A DNA stretch of 64,000 nt from Pseudoalteromonas sp. MMG007 (GTDB lineage Bacteria; Pseudomonadota; Gammaproteobacteria; Enterobacterales; Alteromonadaceae), in contig NZ_JAGJEI010000002.1 of the NCBI RefSeq assembly GCF_018100985.1, forward strand, positions 62,001-126,000, in the 5' to 3' direction. Below the pieces are notes generated by a model. It did no database searches. It was given only the letters and a program-made list of their open reading frames with translations, and had not been told where the DNA came from. Both the position numbers and the translations under genes were made by a program. Positions 9,602-19,121 of this stretch are shown here, piece by piece. The number at the start of each line of letters is the position of its first letter. The first letter of the stretch is position 1.

Positions 9602-11191
9602 TTACGCTTCTTTACTCGCTAGGTATTCTGCGTAATTGCCTCTAAAGTCAATAATTTTACCATCTTTAACTTCCCATATACGGGTTGCTACCGATGATAC
9701 AAATTGACGATCGTGAGATACAAACAATAACGTACCTTCGTAAGCTTCAAGGGCTAAGTTAAGCGCCTCGATAGATTCCATATCCATGTGGTTAGTTGGC
9801 TCATCCATTAATAATATGTTTGGTTTATGCATCATAATTTTACCAAACAACATACGGCCTTGCTCACCACCTGATATTACTTTAACTGACTTTTTAATAT
9901 CATTTTGTGAAAACAGCATACGCCCTAAGAAACTACGAACAACTTGCTCATCGTCGCCTTCTTGCTGCCATTGCTCCATCCACTCAAACAAGTTCATGTC
10001 GGTTGCAAATTCGTCGGCATGATCTTGTGCATAGTAGCCAATGTTTGCGTTTTCAGACCACTTATACTCACCACCTTTAGGTGCTAAGCGCCCTGAAAGT
10101 GTATTAAGTAAGGTTGTTTTACCCACGCCGTTTTCACCAATGATGGCAATGCGTTCACCTACTTCTACTAAACCTTCAAGGCCTGAGAATAAAGTGTTGT
10201 CTTCAAAACCTTGACTAAGGCTTGTCATTTCTAGCGCGTTACGGAATAACTGCTTTTCTTGTTCAAAACGAATAAACGGTGTTTGACGAGAAGATGCTTT
10301 TACTTCATCTAACTGAATTTTGTCGATACGCTTAGCACGCGAAGTTGCTTGCTTAGCTTTAGACGCGTTAGCCGAGAAACGCGATACAAACTGCTGAAGC
10401 TCAGCAATTTGGCTTTTCTTTTTGGCATTTTCGCTTAATAGGCGCTCACGTGCTTGCGTTGCTGCAAACATGTATTCGTCGTAGTTACCTGGGTAAATAC
10501 GCAGCTCACCGTAATCTATATCGGCCATGTGCGTACACACAGAGTTTAAGAAATGACGGTCATGCGAGATGATGATCATAGTACAGTCGCGCTGATTAAG
10601 AACATCTTCTAACCACTTGATAGTATAAATATCCAAGTTATTGGTCGGCTCATCAAGTAGCATAATATCTGGATCAGAAAACAGCACCTGTGCCAGTAAC
10701 ACACGTAGTTTAAAACCCGGTGCAATTTCAGACATAGGACCATAATGCTGTTCAGTAGCAATACCAACACCTAATAAAAGCTCACCCGCTTTAGACTCAG
10801 CGGAGTAACCGTCCATTTCAGCAAATTCAGTTTCAAGGTCGGCAACCTTCATACCATCTTCTTCACTCATTTCTGGTAAAGAATAAATACGGTCGCGCTC
10901 TTGTTTAATATCCCATAACTCTTTGTGACCCATGATCACGGTGTCGATTACAGAGTATTCTTCGTAAGCAAACTGGTCTTGGTTTAGTTTAGCAACACGC
11001 TCATTTGGATCAGTGCTTACGTTACCCGAAGATGGCTCAAGCTCACCACTTAGGATTTTCATAAATGTTGATTTACCACAACCATTTGCACCGATTAAAC
11101 CATAACGGTTACCTTCGCCAAATTTTGCAGAAATATTTTCAAATAACGGTTTAGCACCAAATTGCATGGTGATGTTAGCTGTACTAATAAT
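9602..11191 (-). CDS. ybiT: ABC-F family ATPase YbiT, probable AUU start
   Basis: Cytosolic ABC-F protein with two ATP-binding domains and no membrane part. Family members bind the ribosome E site and modulate translation. Walker A is GANGCGKST (domain 1) and GENGVGKTT (domain 2). The linker and C-terminal domains align along the whole length with E. coli YbiT. No in-frame ATG or GTG occurs at the expected N-terminus. The codon aligned with the E. coli start is ATT (11189-11191), preceded by a strong GGAGGG Shine-Dalgarno at 7 nt. A TTG at 11204-11206 is the only alternative nearby, but it overlaps that Shine-Dalgarno and has none of its own. From ATT the protein is 529 residues; E. coli YbiT is 530. 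Confidence 0.93.
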   Translation of the reverse strand: MISTANITMQFGAKPLFENISAKFGEGNRYGLIGANGCGKSTFMKILSGELEPSSGNVSTDPNERVAKLNQDQFAYEEYSVIDTVIMGHKELWDIKQERDRIYSLPEMSEEDGMKVADLETEFAEMDGYSAESKAGELLLGVGIATEQHYGPMSEIAPGFKLRVLLAQVLFSDPDIMLLDEPTNNLDIYTIKWLEDVLNQRDCTMIIISHDRHFLNSVCTHMADIDYGELRIYPGNYDEYMFAATQARERLLSENAKKKSQIAELQQFVSRFSANASKAKQATSRAKRIDKIQLDEVKASSRQTPFIRFEQEKQLFRNALEMTSLSQGFEDNTLFSGLEGLVEVGERIAIIGENGVGKTTLLNTLSGRLAPKGGEYKWSENANIGYYAQDHADEFATDMNLFEWMEQWQQEGDDEQVVRSFLGRMLFSQNDIKKSVKVISGGEQGRMLFGKIMMHKPNILLMDEPTNHMDMESIEALNLALEAYEGTLLFVSHDRQFVSSVATRIWEVKDGKIIDFRGNYAEYLASKEA

Positions 11192-11197
11192 AGCGCT

Positions 11198-11204
11198 ACC
11201 CTCC
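11198..11204 (-). promoter_or_regulatory. Strong RBS that selects an ATT start for ybiT
   Basis: GGAGGG on the minus strand at 11199-11204. It sits 7 nt before ATT at 11189-11191, which decides the start over the overlapping TTG at 11204-11206. Confidence 0.65.
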
Positions 11205-11206
11205 AA

Positions 11207-11784
11207 GGGAGACAGGATGTATTTAAATTGCGCGCAGTTTAAACCAAAATGGCCTTTTTTTCTATGAAAGTTTAAAGCCTATGGCACTTGCGAGGCTAAG
11301 ACCTTTAGCCCTAATTTTCTACTAATTATTATTCAATTTGTTTAAATTTAAATTCAACTTTAAGTGTCGTGAATTTAATACCAAAATTTATAATAATTAG
11401 AGTAATTGCACTTTTAACGTGTTTACGCGTGTGTTTAACTCATTTATGTGTAAACCATTTAGCTAAAAAGCTATATTGATGAAAATAAAGCAGTTTAGAG
11501 CTTTTGCACTAACCATTATTTTTTAAACAACATGAAATTAATTCAAATAAATATTTTTTAACACGTGAATTTTCCAATCCTTTTTCCCTACTAATTAGCT
11601 TCAAAAACAAACTTCATCAACACATAAAAAACAACGTTAACGTTACGTGAACATCTTGCGGATTTATAACTTAAATTTATTGAGTATTTTTCACTTTAGA
11701 GCCGTTTGCCGCTTTGCTAGTCTTCAAAACTGAATTTTTACCTACGTAAAAACACTGTTCAATTTACACAAGGCACGCACAAAA
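11207..11784. other. 578-bp AT-rich spacer between ybiT and a porin gene
   Basis: No credible coding frame was seen. The porin promoter must lie here, and the leader may be long. A 12-bp perfect palindrome AACGTTAACGTT (11633-11644) lies about 140 bp before the porin ATG and could be an operator. Nothing else was recognised. Confidence 0.5.
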
Positions 11785-12993
11785 ATGAGCAAAAAATTAG
11801 CGACACTGTTCAGCGCAAGTATTGTATTAGCACCAGCAGTTTCAGCGGTTGAATTATACAAAGATGATAAAAACAGCGTAAAAGTAGGCGGATATCTTGA
11901 TGTGCGTGTAATTAACACACAAAACGAAACCGAAGTAGTTAATGGTACTTCGCGTATCAACTTTGGGTTTACTCGCAAACTTAAAAATGACTTCTCTGCC
12001 CTTGCACTTGTGGAATGGGGCGTAAACCCAGTGGGTAGCAGCGACATTATTTATAATAATCGCTTTGAATCAATTCAAGATGAGTTTTTGTACAACCGTT
12101 TGGGTTATGCCGGTCTTTCACATGAAAAATACGGCCAGCTTACGATTGGTAAGCAATGGGGCGCATGGTACGACGTGGTATACGGCACGAATAACAGCTT
12201 TGTATGGGATGGTAATGCCGCTGGTGTTTACACGTACAACAAAGATGACGGCGCAGTAAACGGTACAGGCCGAGGCGATAAATTAGTGCAATACCGTAAT
12301 AGTTTTAACGACTTTAGCTTTGCAGTACAAGCGCAACTTAAAAACAGTGAATTTTATACCTGTGACGTGAGTGACATTACAGAAGAAGAATGCGAAACGC
12401 TTTGGAATGCAGGCGATACAGCTGCCCAAGAAGTAGAATTTAATTACACATTTGGTGCATCTGTTACCTACACGCCTACCGATATGCTAACACTTACAGC
12501 AGGCGTTAACCGTGGCGAGTTTGATTTAACTTTTGGTGATGGCTCTACTCGTAACGTTGAAGACTTAATTTATGGCGCAGGTATTATGTGGGGCAGCATT
12601 GATAAGCAAGGCCTTTATGTTGCTGCAAATGTTAATAAGAACAAAAACCACGATACAGACAATATTGGCCGTTTAATAAAAGACGCCATTGGTATAGAAA
12701 CGTTTGCATCGTATCGCTTTGATAATGATTTTCGCCCTTTCATTGCCTACAACGTATTTGATGCAGGCAATGATTATGTGATTCAACCAAACTTTAACGC
12801 TGATCCGAACGATATATTTAAACGACAGTTTGCCGTTATTGGGCTTCATTACTTAATTGATGAAGACACCATTGCTTACGTTGAAGCACGTAAAGATTTT
12901 AGTAACTTTGAAAGCGATGATAAAGATCAGCAAGCGCAAATGGAGCAGTCAGAAGATGACGGCATCGCATTTGGATTTAGATATAAGTTTTAA
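11785..12993 (+). CDS. Gram-negative porin (16-strand type)
   Basis: Outer-membrane beta-barrel protein of 402 residues with a signal peptide cleaved near PAVSA-VELY. The mature start VELYKDDKNSVKVGGYLDV and the segment RLGYAGLSHEKYGQLTIGKQW are typical of general diffusion porins. Alternating hydrophobic strands continue to a C-terminal aromatic residue (FGFRYKF), the BAM recognition signal. The region after YGTNN resembles the constriction loop L3. The substrate is not predictable. It stands alone after a long regulatory spacer. Confidence 0.9.
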   Translation: MSKKLATLFSASIVLAPAVSAVELYKDDKNSVKVGGYLDVRVINTQNETEVVNGTSRINFGFTRKLKNDFSALALVEWGVNPVGSSDIIYNNRFESIQDEFLYNRLGYAGLSHEKYGQLTIGKQWGAWYDVVYGTNNSFVWDGNAAGVYTYNKDDGAVNGTGRGDKLVQYRNSFNDFSFAVQAQLKNSEFYTCDVSDITEEECETLWNAGDTAAQEVEFNYTFGASVTYTPTDMLTLTAGVNRGEFDLTFGDGSTRNVEDLIYGAGIMWGSIDKQGLYVAANVNKNKNHDTDNIGRLIKDAIGIETFASYRFDNDFRPFIAYNVFDAGNDYVIQPNFNADPNDIFKRQFAVIGLHYLIDEDTIAYVEARKDFSNFESDDKDQQAQMEQSEDDGIAFGFRYKF

Positions 12994-13033
12994 AACGAGT
13001 ACTACTCCCTAAGCACAACCCTTTTAGCCCTTT

Positions 13034-13061
13034 TAACTTTTTAACTGGGCTTTTTTTACGC
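13034..13061. terminator. Weak terminator between porin and LysR genes
   Basis: An AGCCC...GGGCT imperfect stem, followed by a run of seven T residues, lies between the converging genes. Confidence 0.4.
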
Positions 13062-13964
13062 CATGCTTTTTTGAATTTGCTCTCTTGCGTTAAGTGATAT
13101 ATCAACAAATGCGTTTACAGCCGCGTTGGTGACTGTTTTTTTAAATTGAATTTCAACCGGTATTTGCGTAGTTACATTATTAAGCTTAATAAAGTGGCAC
13201 CCATCACTGTATAACTTACGCACACAATAAGGCGCAATAGCCACGCCAAGCCCAGCGGCCACCTCGGTCACTAACGTTTGCATATGCCTAGGTTGGCTAA
13301 TAATATTTGGTGAAAACTCTGCTTTTTTACACAGTAAAATGGTTTCATCAAAAAGCCCTAACGCTTCTTCGCGATTAAAAATAATAAACTGTTCGTTTTT
13401 TAAAATCGACAAGTCAATATTTTTACGAGTAGCCAAATGATGATTTTGATTAACAATAGCCACTAACGAATCAACATAAATACAGTGACTTAAAAACTCA
13501 TCGGCAATGGAGCTTGGCAGCGCTCGTGAAAACGCAATGTCTATTCGCTCATTTTTAAGCGCCTCTATTTGCTCAGTAGCGGTCATTTCGATAAGAGTTA
13601 CATGTACATGTGGATACTTTTCTTTATAACGCCTCACAAGCGTCGCCATAAACGATAAACACGCAGAGCTTAAGTGAGCAACAGTGAGCGACCCAATTTG
13701 ACCATTTTGAGCGCGCTTAACTTTTGTTTTAGCCTGATGAGTTAGCTCAATAATTGCCTTTGCATCTTTTAATAACTGCTCACCTGCTTCGGTAATAGTT
13801 ACATCGCGTGAATTGCGTAAAAACAAATTAACGCCAAGCTCGGCTTCAAGCCCCGATACATGCCTACTTATTGCAGGTTGTACTGTGTGTAATTCACGCG
13901 CAGCACCTGAAAAGCTTTTATGTTTTGCCACACTAATAAAACTGTTCAATGTTTTAATATCCAA
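13056..13964 (-). CDS. LysR-family transcriptional regulator
   Basis: Protein of 302 residues with an N-terminal winged helix-turn-helix (LNSFISVAKHKSFSGAAREL through QPAISRHVSGLEAELG, about residues 5-45). A LysR substrate-binding domain of the periplasmic-binding type II fold follows (about 90-295). It is divergent from an MFS transporter gene across a 108-bp spacer carrying a 12-bp perfect inverted repeat, the likely autoregulatory operator. By this arrangement it probably controls the two downstream transporters. The inducer is unknown. Confidence 0.93.
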   Translation of the reverse strand: MDIKTLNSFISVAKHKSFSGAARELHTVQPAISRHVSGLEAELGVNLFLRNSRDVTITEAGEQLLKDAKAIIELTHQAKTKVKRAQNGQIGSLTVAHLSSACLSFMATLVRRYKEKYPHVHVTLIEMTATEQIEALKNERIDIAFSRALPSSIADEFLSHCIYVDSLVAIVNQNHHLATRKNIDLSILKNEQFIIFNREEALGLFDETILLCKKAEFSPNIISQPRHMQTLVTEVAAGLGVAIAPYCVRKLYSDGCHFIKLNNVTTQIPVEIQFKKTVTNAAVNAFVDISLNAREQIQKSMA

Positions 13965-13974
13965 AATGCCACCA

Positions 13975-14020
13975 ATAACAAAAATGTATAGATTCTATAA
14001 AATAATATCATTTTTGTTAT
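13975..14020. promoter_or_regulatory. Large inverted repeat, probable LysR operator
   Basis: ATAACAAAAATG (13975-13986) and CATTTTTGTTAT (14009-14020) are exact reverse complements. Between them lies a second palindrome, TATAGATTCTATA (13987-13999). The nested symmetry in a regulator/transporter divergent promoter fits LysR recognition and activation sites. Confidence 0.6.
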
Positions 14021-14072
14021 GCAAAAAAAGCGTTTATTGTTCTCCTATTAAATTACAGCATGAGTACCGATT

Positions 14073-15248
14073 GTGTCAGATATAAAAAATAGCAAACAAA
14101 TAAGCACTTTTTTGTTGCTGCTAATGACTAGCGCCATAGCAGCAACAGCTGCAAACTTATATTACAACCAACCCATACTACCTTTAATAAAAGATGCATT
14201 TAATTTAACCGATACGCAATTAGGGAGTATTCCTGCACTTACACAATTTGGTTACGCCTTTGCGCTTTTATTTATATCGCCACTTGGTGATTCACTGCCA
14301 AGGCGCAAACTAATCACTATTTTGTCTGGGTTGTTAATTACAGCTTCACTCATTGCTGCAGTGGCGCCCAATTTAACCGTATTACTTATAAGCGTATTTT
14401 TAATAGGCGTAGGCGCCAATATTACACAGCAACTTATTCCGTTTGCAGCATCAATGGTCAGTACTCAAAACAAAGGTGCCACGCTTTGCACGTTAATGAT
14501 GGGGTTAACACTTGGAATATTACTTTCACGTACGCTTAGTGGTTTTGTTGGCGAGCACTTTGGCTGGCAAAGTGTTTTTTACATGTCGGCTTTATTAGCC
14601 ACATTGTTTGGCATTTTACTGTATGTATTTTTACCCGTTAATAAACCGCATGCTAATTTGAGTTATTTACCGCTTATTAAGAGCAGCTTGAGTTTATTTA
14701 AACAATACAAACAACTGCGTATGTTTACGTTTTCGGGCGCTTTTTGGTTTGCATCATTCAATGTGCTTTGGGCAACGCTTGCAATTTATGTAAGCGATGA
14801 GCCATTTAATTACAGTGCTCAACAAGCAGGATTATTTGGTGTAATAGCTCTTGCTGGTGTAATTGGCGCAAAATTAGCGGGGAAATTTGTAAACAAGCTA
14901 GGTTCTAAAACCGTTATTTCACTATCACTTAGCTTAATCACTGCAGGCTTTTTAATAACAGGGTTATTTGGTAGCAGTTTAGTAGCCTTAATAGTTGGAA
15001 TAATACTTATCGACTTTGGTGTATTTAGCGCTCAGGTATCTAACCAAGTACGCGTATTTAGTATAGATCCAAGCGCTCAAAGCAGAATTAACGGCATTTA
15101 TATGCTCGGTTACTACATTGGTGGTGCAGTTGGCTCTGCTGCTGGCGTAAAAGCATTTGATTTATACAAATGGGATGGCGAAATTGTCATAAGTATTATT
15201 TTTATAGTTATTAGCGGGATTTTTAATACCCTTGCTAAAAAAGTGTAA
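14073..15248 (+). CDS. MFS transporter (DHA1-like)
   Basis: Twelve-helix major facilitator of 391 residues, inner membrane. The cytoplasmic loop between helices 2 and 3 contains the family motif as SPLGDSLPRRKLI. Helix 1 ends with the NLYYNQPILPLI segment common in YnfM/ArsJ-like efflux carriers. A GTG start at 14073 is used; the ATG at 14060 is out of frame. A second MFS gene follows after 23 bp, and a LysR regulator is divergent. Drug or metabolite efflux is likely, but the substrate is not known. Confidence 0.88.
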   Translation: MSDIKNSKQISTFLLLLMTSAIAATAANLYYNQPILPLIKDAFNLTDTQLGSIPALTQFGYAFALLFISPLGDSLPRRKLITILSGLLITASLIAAVAPNLTVLLISVFLIGVGANITQQLIPFAASMVSTQNKGATLCTLMMGLTLGILLSRTLSGFVGEHFGWQSVFYMSALLATLFGILLYVFLPVNKPHANLSYLPLIKSSLSLFKQYKQLRMFTFSGAFWFASFNVLWATLAIYVSDEPFNYSAQQAGLFGVIALAGVIGAKLAGKFVNKLGSKTVISLSLSLITAGFLITGLFGSSLVALIVGIILIDFGVFSAQVSNQVRVFSIDPSAQSRINGIYMLGYYIGGAVGSAAGVKAFDLYKWDGEIVISIIFIVISGIFNTLAKKV

Positions 15249-15271
15249 CTTGTACATTAATTGGAGAAACG

Positions 15272-16411
15272 ATGAATTCACTCAAAGCGGCCGGTAGCTT
15301 TACGTTATTATGTATTGCCAGCTTAACCATCATGGTAGGTACACTTTTAGCGCCCGGTTTAGTTAGCATTTCAAACGGGTTAGGTATTACTAATAATGCT
15401 GTACTTTTAATTACACTGCCTTCCTTAGGCGCCGTGGTATTTGCGCCAATCGCCGGTCGATTAATTGATAAATATGGCGCGTATAGACTTTTAATAATCG
15501 GGTTATTTTTATATGGCCTTGTAGGTGCAAGCGGCTATTTTTTATATGGCCCAACGCTTGTATTTATTAACCGATTTATTCTTGGTGGGATAACGGCCAT
15601 AGTTATGGCTGGTTGTACTGTATTAATTTCTACTTGGTACAAAGGAGAAGCCCGTTTAGGAATGATAGCCAAACAAGGGATGGCGATAGAACTTGGAGGC
15701 GTGATATTTTTATTTTTAGGGGGATATTTAGCTTCAAAGTTTTGGGGATTACCGCTCGCACTTTATTTAATTGCTTGGGTATTTTTAGCCATGCTTTTGT
15801 TTTTTGTTCCAAGTAAACATAAAGCAAGTAACCAAGTTGAAAAACACAGCACTGATAGTACAAAAACCATTATTGGCATTTTTACTTTAAAAGGGGTTTA
15901 TATAGTTTCTACCCTAGCAATGACTATATTTTTTACCTCCACCGTTTTATTACCTATTACTATGAGCGCACTTGACTATAACGAGTCTCAAATTGGGCAA
16001 TTGCTTGCGTTTATTTCGTTAGTAGCTGTGATTACAGCCGGCGGAATGCCTAAAGCAACCAAGTTAATAGGCGAAACAAACGTAGTTGCACTGGCATTTT
16101 TAGGTTTTGGATTATCGTATTTATGTTTTACTCAGCCAAGTACCCTACTTTTAATTTTAGGCGCAATATTAATTGGTACAGGCTTTGGCTTAAGCATTCC
16201 GCTTTTGAACCATATGACAGTAGAACTCAGTGCAGAAAACGTACGTGGTCGTAACTTATCGTACTTTACTATGGCGGTATTCTCTGGTCAGTTTTTTACC
16301 TCCTTTATGGAATACGTACCTGGTGGTATACATAACGTATTTATTATTTGTAGCGTTTTAGCATTTGTAATAGCTCTGGTATTATTTTTTAAAGCGACAA
16401 AAGCAAGATAG
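15272..16411 (+). CDS. MFS transporter
   Basis: Second major facilitator, 379 residues, inner membrane, about twelve hydrophobic helices. The loop 2-3 motif appears as APIAGRLIDKYGAYRLL (positive loop with Gly and Arg). It starts 23 bp after the first MFS gene with a GGAG ribosome-binding site, so the two are probably one transcript. It is clearly different in sequence from the first MFS protein, not a recent duplicate. Substrate unknown. Confidence 0.86.
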   Translation: MNSLKAAGSFTLLCIASLTIMVGTLLAPGLVSISNGLGITNNAVLLITLPSLGAVVFAPIAGRLIDKYGAYRLLIIGLFLYGLVGASGYFLYGPTLVFINRFILGGITAIVMAGCTVLISTWYKGEARLGMIAKQGMAIELGGVIFLFLGGYLASKFWGLPLALYLIAWVFLAMLLFFVPSKHKASNQVEKHSTDSTKTIIGIFTLKGVYIVSTLAMTIFFTSTVLLPITMSALDYNESQIGQLLAFISLVAVITAGGMPKATKLIGETNVVALAFLGFGLSYLCFTQPSTLLLILGAILIGTGFGLSIPLLNHMTVELSAENVRGRNLSYFTMAVFSGQFFTSFMEYVPGGIHNVFIICSVLAFVIALVLFFKATKAR

Positions 16412-16422
16412 TAAAATCCTAA

Positions 16423-16450
16423 AAAAGAGCATTTTTATAAATGCTCTTTT
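16423..16450 (+). terminator. Terminator after the MFS pair
   Basis: AAAAGAGCATTT / AAATGCTCTTTT inverted repeat 12 bp after the stop codon of the second MFS gene, with T-runs. Confidence 0.88.
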
Positions 16451-16727
16451 CACCATCCCCTAACTTTATTATTTGCAGTGCCCCTTGGTTACTTTTTTAA
16501 ATTACGCTTTTAACAAGATTAGCATTACAAAAACATAGAGTATGATGTGTTCTTTTTACATGCACCACCAGCTAATTTTAATTAATTAAACTCAAATGAT
16601 AAAAATGGTGTGGATTATATTGAAATCGCGAAATTGCAAATCACCTAGTGAAGCGCTAATTAAAAAATAATAAATAGGTGTAGCATACACTCATAAATAC
16701 AAACGGCATTTTAACTCAAAAGCTGAC

Positions 16728-16747
16728 CACTGTATATAAATACAGTG
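16728..16747. promoter_or_regulatory. LexA-like palindrome 1
   Basis: CACTGTAT-ATAA-ATACAGTG, an exact 8-bp inverted repeat. The inner CTGT-N8-ACAG matches the enterobacterial LexA core. It is not upstream of an obvious gene, so its role is open. Confidence 0.4.
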
Positions 16748-16859
16748 TGCGTATTTGTTGCCTAGAATAAATTAAAGAGACTCAATTTTGTAAGTCATTA
16801 ATAATATCAACTAAATAAAATGCTATAACATTGATTAGTTGTCATAAGTTGATAAAACA

Positions 16860-16889
16860 ACAGTCACTGTATGTATATACAGTGACTGT
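16860..16889 (-). terminator. Long palindrome: terminator of the esterase gene or LexA-like site 2
   Basis: 13-bp perfect inverted repeat ACAGTCACTGTAT / ATACAGTGACTGT with loop GTAT, 16 bp past the esterase stop. On the minus strand it is followed by TGTTTTATC, which fits a weak terminator. It also contains CTGT-N8-ACAG (16867-16882). Confidence 0.5.
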
Positions 16890-16904
16890 TTAACTCTTAC
16901 TAAC

Positions 16905-17786
16905 CTACCTTTCAATAAACGCACTATAACCGGCTAACGCCTTAGCTACACTAAGTGATGGATTATCTGAGTGATCAGCACCTTTATTTATAGCGCTTTG
17001 CCAAACAAGATTATTGTTTGCGTTTGCTGTTAAAACAGACTCTAAATTACTAAACGCTTTTAACATTAACGGATGCTCTGCCCCGCCCACCGAAATATAT
17101 AAATAAGTTGGCGACTTAACTTTGTTAGCTTGAGTGGTTAAAAACGCTTCTAAATTTTCAACTACGGTCATGTCGTCATACCAAGCTGCAGGGCTAAATG
17201 CAAAATACCCATTAAATAGTTCAGGTTTAGTATGCAGTGTATAAAGTACAAAGCTTCCCCCTGCCGAAAACCCACTTAAAACACGGTTATTACTAAGCTT
17301 ATATGTTGTCGATAAATACGGGAGTAATTCAGTTTCAATAAACGCTAAAAACTTGTCGGCTTCTCCATTAGGCTCTTTAAGCATGTCGTGCTCTGGGCGA
17401 GGCTCAGTATTTACATCTTGGCGAGCATAAGGAGGCACTAAATCCCGATTACGTGTATCTGTAAAAAACAGATTAGGGATAGACACCAATATAGCGCCTT
17501 CTCCCTCGCCAGCTTCTTTTTGCGCAGTTAAAATACGATCCCACTTATCTAAGTTAAAATTACCATCTGTTTTAATAATAAGTGGATAGGCTATATTTTT
17601 GTTGTAATTAGTCGGTAACCTTATAAACACCTTACGCGATTCGTTAAGCGCTTTAGAATCAATTGTTACATCAGTAAATGACGAAACGTACTGGTTATAA
17701 TACTTAATAGCCGTGACTACCAAAGCCATCATCACAACAGTCAAACATGCATTAACTACTTGATACTTTGTTATTTTAGTTATCAT
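16905..17786 (-). CDS. Alpha/beta-hydrolase, putative esterase family (membrane-anchored)
   Basis: Protein of 293 residues of the esterase D/enterochelin esterase-like group. A single hydrophobic segment (about 9-28) acts as an anchor or uncleaved signal. The nucleophile elbow is GFSAGGS with Ser174. A plausible catalytic His lies in GADHSDNP near the C-terminus. The substrate is unknown; relatives hydrolyse siderophore esters or acetylated sugars. The start codon follows the marC stop by one base, indicating translation coupling. Confidence 0.8.
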   Translation of the reverse strand: MITKITKYQVVNACLTVVMMALVVTAIKYYNQYVSSFTDVTIDSKALNESRKVFIRLPTNYNKNIAYPLIIKTDGNFNLDKWDRILTAQKEAGEGEGAILVSIPNLFFTDTRNRDLVPPYARQDVNTEPRPEHDMLKEPNGEADKFLAFIETELLPYLSTTYKLSNNRVLSGFSAGGSFVLYTLHTKPELFNGYFAFSPAAWYDDMTVVENLEAFLTTQANKVKSPTYLYISVGGAEHPLMLKAFSNLESVLTANANNNLVWQSAINKGADHSDNPSLSVAKALAGYSAFIER

Positions 17787-17787
17787 C

Positions 17788-18399
17788 TTAGTCTAGTTTT
17801 ACCCACTGTTTGATTTCAAGCGCAGTCATAATTAATTCAACCGAAAACGCCGCTAAAATCATCCCCATCACTCGCGTTAAAATAGACGCGCCACCTATCC
17901 CTATTAGTTTAATAATTTTACCTGAGAGTAATAGCAGTATTAAGGTTATTCCTAACACGGCAATAGTCACAAGCGCTGTGCCTATTTGTGTAGTAATTGG
18001 GTGAATATGATTATCGGTAAGCAATATTACCGCCAAAATAGCCCCTGGCGTGGCCGTAGCCGGTATAGCCAACGGGAAAACAGCTATATCGTGGTCGGGA
18101 TCTTGTTTTGCCTTATTAGAGTCACTCCCAAATATCATTTGCAGGCCAAACAAAAATAAAATAATACCGCCCCCTAATTGAAACGATACTAACCTAATGC
18201 CCATCGCATTCAGTATTAATTGACCTATTAAAATGGAGCCTAATAAAACGGCGCCTGCATAAACAACCGTTTTAATAGCTGTTTTACGGCGTTGCTGAAC
18301 TGTTAAATGAGAAGTAAGTGCGGCAAAAAGTGCCATTGTTCCTATTGGGTCTATAGTCGCCCATATTACAAGGGCATCCTGAGGTAGTTTTTCTAGCAT
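17788..18399 (-). CDS. MarC-family integral membrane protein
   Basis: Protein of 203 residues with six hydrophobic helices and the family features PIGTMALFAALTSH at the N-terminus and PLAIPATATPGAILAVIL in the middle. MarC/UPF0056 proteins are conserved inner-membrane proteins without an established transport function; the old link to multiple antibiotic resistance was withdrawn. It forms a tight operon with the downstream esterase gene. Confidence 0.9.
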   Translation of the reverse strand: MLEKLPQDALVIWATIDPIGTMALFAALTSHLTVQQRRKTAIKTVVYAGAVLLGSILIGQLILNAMGIRLVSFQLGGGIILFLFGLQMIFGSDSNKAKQDPDHDIAVFPLAIPATATPGAILAVILLTDNHIHPITTQIGTALVTIAVLGITLILLLLSGKIIKLIGIGGASILTRVMGMILAAFSVELIMTALEIKQWVKLD

Positions 18400-18535
18400 C
18401 TAAAATCCTTGTTAAGCGTAAACGTTTTTTAAACACGGGTAACAAATTCATTTGCTTGCAATTAACTATAAGACAAAAAGCCTATTTTTTATACGCTACA
18501 CACGTAATTAATAGTAATACACTTACTAAAACAGC

Positions 18536-19018
18536 CTAAAGCTCTTTAAACCAAATTGAATTTTCTCTTAAACTAAACCCTAATTTAATAAGTAAATTAT
18601 GCGACCGAGCATTATGAGCACTGACTTGCGCTGATACATATTTAAGTCCTATTTGCTCGTTCAGAGTATTTAAAAAACCTGTAATAACCTCAAACATTAC
18701 ACCTTTATCCCAAAAGGTTGGGTGTAATTCAAAGCCTATAAACGCCCTACTTTCACAAGGCGTTAAGTTATAAAGCCCACAAGTTCCCATTAAATCGCCA
18801 GATATATTATGTTCAATTGCCACTCTAATGACTTCGCCTTCGTAGTATGCGGTAATATCATCTTGTATTAATTGTTTTATTTGGCTTTTACTCAGCGGTG
18901 TTTGATAGTCGTTATACTCACTGACTTGAGGGTGGTTTAAAATAGCAAATAACTGAGAAGCATGTTTGTGAGTTATTAAGCGCAAAGTAACACGCTCAAG
19001 TAATATTGGTTTAAACAT
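18536..19018 (-). CDS. GNAT-family N-acetyltransferase (RimJ/RimL-like)
   Basis: Protein of 160 residues with the acetyltransferase fold: LERVTLRLITHKHASQLFAI at the N-terminus, the strand GTCGLYNL, ELHPTFWDKGVMFEVI (acetyl-CoA loop, though the usual QxxGxG/A is degenerate here), and the C-terminal SHNLLIKLGFSLRE. It resembles ribosomal-protein or amino-acid acetyltransferases of the RimJ/RimL type. Substrate unknown. It is monocistronic. Confidence 0.82.
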   Translation of the reverse strand: MFKPILLERVTLRLITHKHASQLFAILNHPQVSEYNDYQTPLSKSQIKQLIQDDITAYYEGEVIRVAIEHNISGDLMGTCGLYNLTPCESRAFIGFELHPTFWDKGVMFEVITGFLNTLNEQIGLKYVSAQVSAHNARSHNLLIKLGFSLRENSIWFKEL

Positions 19019-19121
19019 TTTATTTAGTGAATTAAAATAGCGCTTTATGGCTAGGCATTATTAACTTACCATACTCTATTAACAAGCATTATATTCAAGC
19101 AATAAAAGTACAGAGGCCGTA

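Larger units (their letters stand above)
16451..16904. other. Gene-free spacer with two CTGT-N8-ACAG palindromes
   Basis: No credible gene was seen, only very short frames. The spacer holds two palindromes of the form CACTGTAT-N4-ATACAGTG, described separately. Confidence 0.6.

Noticed and set aside
16594-16668. Tiny frame with SPSEALIKK-like end, and an overlapping frame reading DKNGVDYIEIAKLQ (EF-hand-like)
   Set aside because: Both are under 25 codons, without a ribosome-binding site or, for the second, a start codon. At most a gene fossil.
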